A stretch of DNA of 10,299 nucleotides from DATKEH01 sp035546355. GTDB lineage: Bacteria; Acidobacteriota; Thermoanaerobaculia; Multivoradales; JAIOJS01. Made by a program: the position numbers and the translations under genes. The DNA is taken from contig DATKEH010000428.1 of NCBI GenBank assembly GCA_035546355.1, positions 1-10,299 on the forward strand, in the 5' to 3' direction. Of the stretch, positions 8,230 to 10,299 are shown piece after piece (within the stretch, counting starts at the first letter, position 1; each line of letters opens with the position of its first letter). The notes below the pieces were generated by a model. That model did not search any database and had not been told where the DNA came from. It saw only the letters and a list, made by a program, of their open reading frames with translations.

Positions 8230-9387
8230 CTATTTCTCGGCGATCAACGCGTAATCCTGATAGCCGAAGAGGGCCTCGTCGATCCGGTCCCGCAGCCGGT
8301 TGACCCGGTCTGCCAGCACCTGCAGCTCCGGCGGCAGATCCGCCAGGGATATCTCGGGAAGGCGCTCGGCTTCGGGAAACGGGCGCAGATCGAGACGCTC
8401 GACGGCGGCGAACCCGGCCTGTTCGGCGAGGTGACGCAGCAGCTCCGGATGGACCGGGCGGACGTGGGTCGGGTCGAGCCAGAAGCTGCCCGCCGCGACC
8501 AGCAGCGACAGCGGGTTGGGGGTTTCGAGCAGCAGCACCCCGCCCGGCCGCAGAGCCCCCCAGGCCAGCCGCAGCAGCCGGTCGATCGCCGCGGGCGGCA
8601 GATGCTCGACGACGTGGAAGGAAACCACCGCGCCGAGGCTCTCGGCGGGCGTCGCCGCGAGCGCCGCCAGGAGGTCGCCCTGTTCGGCGTCGAGGCCCCG
8701 CCGGCGACACGCCGCCACCATCTCGGCGCTGGCGTCCACTCCCCGCGACTCGACGCCGGCGCCGGCAAGCAGGGCGAGCGCCTCGCCGCGCCCGCAGCCG
8801 AGGTCGAGCACCGGGCCCTTTCCCGCCAGCCGTGGCAGGTAGTCGGCGAGGCGGCCGCGGATCTCCTCTTCGCTGCCGCGGAAGCGCGCCTCGAAGGCCA
8901 CGTAGGCAGCCTCCTGCAGCGCCGGGGTGAGCTCGGCGGCCGCGCCCCTTCCCGCCGCCCCCCCGGCCTCGGCCGCACCCTCCTCGACCCGCGCCAGCGC
9001 CGCGCCCAGCGCTGCCACCAGCTGCCGCACCTCGCGCCGGTGGCGGTCGAGCTTCTGGTCGACGCGCGAGAATAGGGCATCGTTGTGACGCATCACCTCG
9101 TCCAGCCCGTCGCGGAGGAAGGACTCCAGGCGCGTCAGCCGCTCCTCGTGGGCGGCCTTCTGCAGGTGCTCCAGGAGGATGATGTTGAAGACCCGCTGCC
9201 GCTCCCAGAGGTCGTTCTGCGGCAGCCGGACCACCGGCCGCAGCAGCCTCTTCAAGATCACCAGCAGCTTCCCCAGCGGGCCCCGGTGGCTGCGCACCGG
9301 GAACGGCCGGTCCTCGCGAAACAGCCAACGCCAGTCCTCGAGCCGCCGGGTGGGCTCGTCGAGGAAGTCTTCGATGCGGGGGGTCAT
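8230..9387 (-). CDS. Class I SAM-dependent methyltransferase with helical N-terminal region
   Basis: The 385-residue protein has two parts. Residues 1-160 are mostly charged helix, including a basic stretch LLVILKRLLRPVVRLP (about 41-56) and a probable coiled coil at about 70-137. Residues about 160-385 form a Rossmann methyltransferase. They begin with YVAFEARFRGSEEEIRGRL, then motif I VLDLGCGRGE (193-202), the ribose-binding acid D218 in GVDAS, HVVEHL at 258-263 and GGVLLLETPNP at 282-292. LDPTHVRPVHPELLRHL follows at 304-320. This combination resembles methyltransferases in surface-polysaccharide clusters, such as O-antigen or glycan O-methylation, so a glycan substrate is my best guess; no residue proves it. 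The start is ATG at 9385-9387, with no Shine-Dalgarno sequence. The gene is 52 bases downstream of rplI on the same strand and may be its read-through partner. Confidence 0.88.
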   Translation of the reverse strand: MTPRIEDFLDEPTRRLEDWRWLFREDRPFPVRSHRGPLGKLLVILKRLLRPVVRLPQNDLWERQRVFNIILLEHLQKAAHEERLTRLESFLRDGLDEVMRHNDALFSRVDQKLDRHRREVRQLVAALGAALARVEEGAAEAGGAAGRGAAAELTPALQEAAYVAFEARFRGSEEEIRGRLADYLPRLAGKGPVLDLGCGRGEALALLAGAGVESRGVDASAEMVAACRRRGLDAEQGDLLAALAATPAESLGAVVSFHVVEHLPPAAIDRLLRLAWGALRPGGVLLLETPNPLSLLVAAGSFWLDPTHVRPVHPELLRHLAEQAGFAAVERLDLRPFPEAERLPEISLADLPPELQVLADRVNRLRDRIDEALFGYQDYALIAEK

Positions 9388-9404
9388 GGGGCGGGAGTCG
9401 GGCC

Positions 9405-9434
9405 GGCGGCGGCCCCGCGGCCGCCACCTGGCGG
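9405..9434 (-). repeat. Alternative hairpins downstream of rplI
   Basis: Two overlapping inverted repeats sit between the rplI stop and the methyltransferase start. One is a 6-bp stem (9405-9410/9420-9425, 9-base loop). The other is a 5-bp stem (9421-9425/9430-9434, 4-base loop). They share the 9421-9425 arm, so only one can form at a time. There is no U-tract. Weak termination or mRNA end protection after the ribosomal genes is possible but not shown. Confidence 0.3.
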
Positions 9435-9439
9435 GGCGC

Positions 9440-9883
9440 CTACTCCTCCGGCACCACGGTCACCGTCAGCTCGGCGGTGACGTCGGGGTGCAGGTGGACG
9501 AGGACCTGGTGGTCGCCGACCGTCTTGATGCCGCCGTGGACGTCGATCTTGCGGCGGTCGACGTCGATGCCCTTGGCCGCCAGCGCCTCGCCCACCTCGG
9601 TGGCGGTGACCGAGCCGTACAGGGTCTCGGTCTCCCCCACCCGCTTGGTGATCTCCAGGCGGATGCCGCCGATCTCGGCGGCGACGGCCGCCGCCTCGTC
9701 CCGTTCCTTGGCGGCGCGGGCGTCGATCTTCTTGCGCTGCGACTCGAACCACTTGCGGTTGCCGTCGGTGGCCTCGACGGCCATCCCCTGGGGCAACAGG
9801 TAGTTGCGGGCGAAGCCCGGCTTCACCTCCACCTCCTGCCCCCGCCGTCCCTGGCGAAGGTCGCTCAACAGGATCACGCGCAT
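9440..9883 (-). CDS. rplI: 50S ribosomal protein L9
   Basis: L9 binds 23S rRNA at the base of the L1 stalk and has two globular domains joined by a long helix. The 147 residues match the usual length (149 in E. coli). The N-terminal domain begins MRVILLSDLRQGRRGQEVEV and carries the family signature VKPGFARNYLLPQGMA at 20-35. The connecting helix is at about 42-72. The C-terminal domain ends with the typical HPDVTAELTVTVVPEE. The ATG at 9881-9883 is chosen over a GTG nine bases upstream, because GGAGG with an 8-base spacer fits the ATG and overlaps the GTG. That Shine-Dalgarno sequence (9892-9896) overlaps the rpsR stop codon, so translation is probably coupled to rpsR. Confidence 0.98.
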   Translation of the reverse strand: MRVILLSDLRQGRRGQEVEVKPGFARNYLLPQGMAVEATDGNRKWFESQRKKIDARAAKERDEAAAVAAEIGGIRLEITKRVGETETLYGSVTATEVGEALAAKGIDVDRRKIDVHGGIKTVGDHQVLVHLHPDVTAELTVTVVPEE

Positions 9884-9895
9884 GGCGACCACCTC

Positions 9896-10129
9896 CTAGT
9901 CCGAAACGAAGGGCAGCAGCGCCAGGTGGCGAGCTCGTTTGATGGCGTCGGTGAGCATCCGCTGATGCCGCGCCGAGGTCCCGGAGATCCGGCGCGGCAG
10001 GATCTTGGCGTGCTCCAGGATGTACTGCTGCAGGAGCCTGACGTCCTTGTAGTCGATGTACTCGATGCCGTCCGCGCAGAACTTGCAGACCTTGCGACGG
10101 CGGAAGTAGACCTTCTTGCGTGGCGGCAT
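9896..10129 (-). CDS. rpsR: 30S ribosomal protein S18
   Basis: S18 forms a heterodimer with S6 on the platform of the small subunit, near the 16S rRNA central domain. The 77 residues are a normal length. The sequence has RRRKVCKFC (10-18), IDYKDV (25-30), KILPRRISGTSARHQR (42-57) and the conserved C-terminal IKRARHLALLPFV. A CxxC pair (C15, C18) is present in the basic N-terminal part; only two cysteines occur, so full zinc coordination within S18 alone is not expected. The start is ATG at 10127-10129, two bases after the rpsF stop, with GGAG inside the end of rpsF. An upstream extension of this frame overlaps rpsF and is not real. Confidence 0.98.
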   Translation of the reverse strand: MPPRKKVYFRRRKVCKFCADGIEYIDYKDVRLLQQYILEHAKILPRRISGTSARHQRMLTDAIKRARHLALLPFVSD

Positions 10130-10131
10130 CG

Positions 10132-10299
10132 TCAGGCTCCCTTCGCCGGCTGGGCCGCGGGCTGCGGCCCGATGCCCACGATCTCTGCCGCCGGCACCGG
10201 CACCTTGCCCTTGCGCACCGCCCGCTGCAGGTCCTCGTCGGTACGCACCCACAGGTAGCGCAGCACCTGCTCGTTCTGGTTCAGGCGCGTCTCGATCTC
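10132..10299 (-). CDS. rpsF: 30S ribosomal protein S6, C-terminal part (cut by window edge)
   Basis: Only the last 55 codons are in the window. The translation begins EIETRLNQNEQVLRYLWVRT, which matches the 'xxExxLrxNExVLRYLxxR' C-terminal half of S6. A tail of about 35 residues rich in Ala and Pro follows, ending at TGA (10132-10134). S6 pairs with S18 on the 30S platform, and the rpsF-rpsR-rplI order is the common bacterial one. The rpsF promoter and any S6:S18-binding leader would be outside the window. The frame is open to the window edge, so it is missing from simple start-to-stop ORF lists. Confidence 0.93.
   Translation of the reverse strand, partial: EIETRLNQNEQVLRYLWVRTDEDLQRAVRKGKVPVPAAEIVGIGPQPAAQPAKGA

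Noticed and set aside
8042..9427. Minus-strand 461-codon frame over the methyltransferase gene
   Set aside because: It is an Arg/Ala/Pro/Gly-rich shadow. The frame at 8230-9387 has the SAM-binding motifs.

Overview
This window looks like ordinary chromosome from a very GC-rich bacterium, roughly 70% G+C by eye (not computed). The uvrB–uvrC–J-domain/TPR arrangement, the style of the UvrC and S18 proteins, and the small 'GCSRN…IGCG' membrane protein suggest Acidobacteriota, perhaps near Thermoanaerobaculia. That placement comes from remembered family resemblance, not a search, and I hold it loosely. I see no mobile element, CRISPR array, prophage or toxin-antitoxin pair.

Layout. (1) 1–212, plus strand: the 3' part of the RNase P RNA gene (rnpB), whose 5' end lies before the window. 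A convergent spacer of about 110 bases with three GC-rich hairpins follows. (2) 323–5620, minus strand: a likely co-directional cluster reading hypothetical membrane protein, uvrB, uvrC, then a J-domain/TPR protein. uvrC and the last gene overlap by four bases (ATGA). The uvrB–uvrC spacer holds two tandem hairpins, one presenting the uvrC ribosome-binding site in its loop. (3) 5658–8123, plus strand: a class A penicillin-binding protein, divergent from the membrane-protein gene across a 37-base spacer. That spacer carries a TATACT -10 box and a dyad reaching the start codon, so the mRNA may be leaderless. (4) 8230–9387, minus strand: a SAM-dependent methyltransferase with a long helical N-terminal region, convergent with the PBP gene. 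(5) 9440–10299, minus strand: the ribosomal protein cluster rpsF (C-terminal part only), rpsR and rplI, with the methyltransferase 52 bases downstream of rplI.

How they work together. UvrB and UvrC are the damage-verification helicase and the dual-incision nuclease of nucleotide excision repair. S6, S18 and L9 are ribosomal proteins. The PBP builds and crosslinks peptidoglycan, and the methyltransferase may modify a surface glycan. Most of the content is housekeeping. The points most worth a second look are a degenerate J domain (HPR in place of HPD) translationally coupled to uvrC, the hairpin-embedded uvrC ribosome-binding site, and the operator-like dyad at the PBP start. Long ORFs antisense to uvrBC and the PBP are artefacts of high GC.
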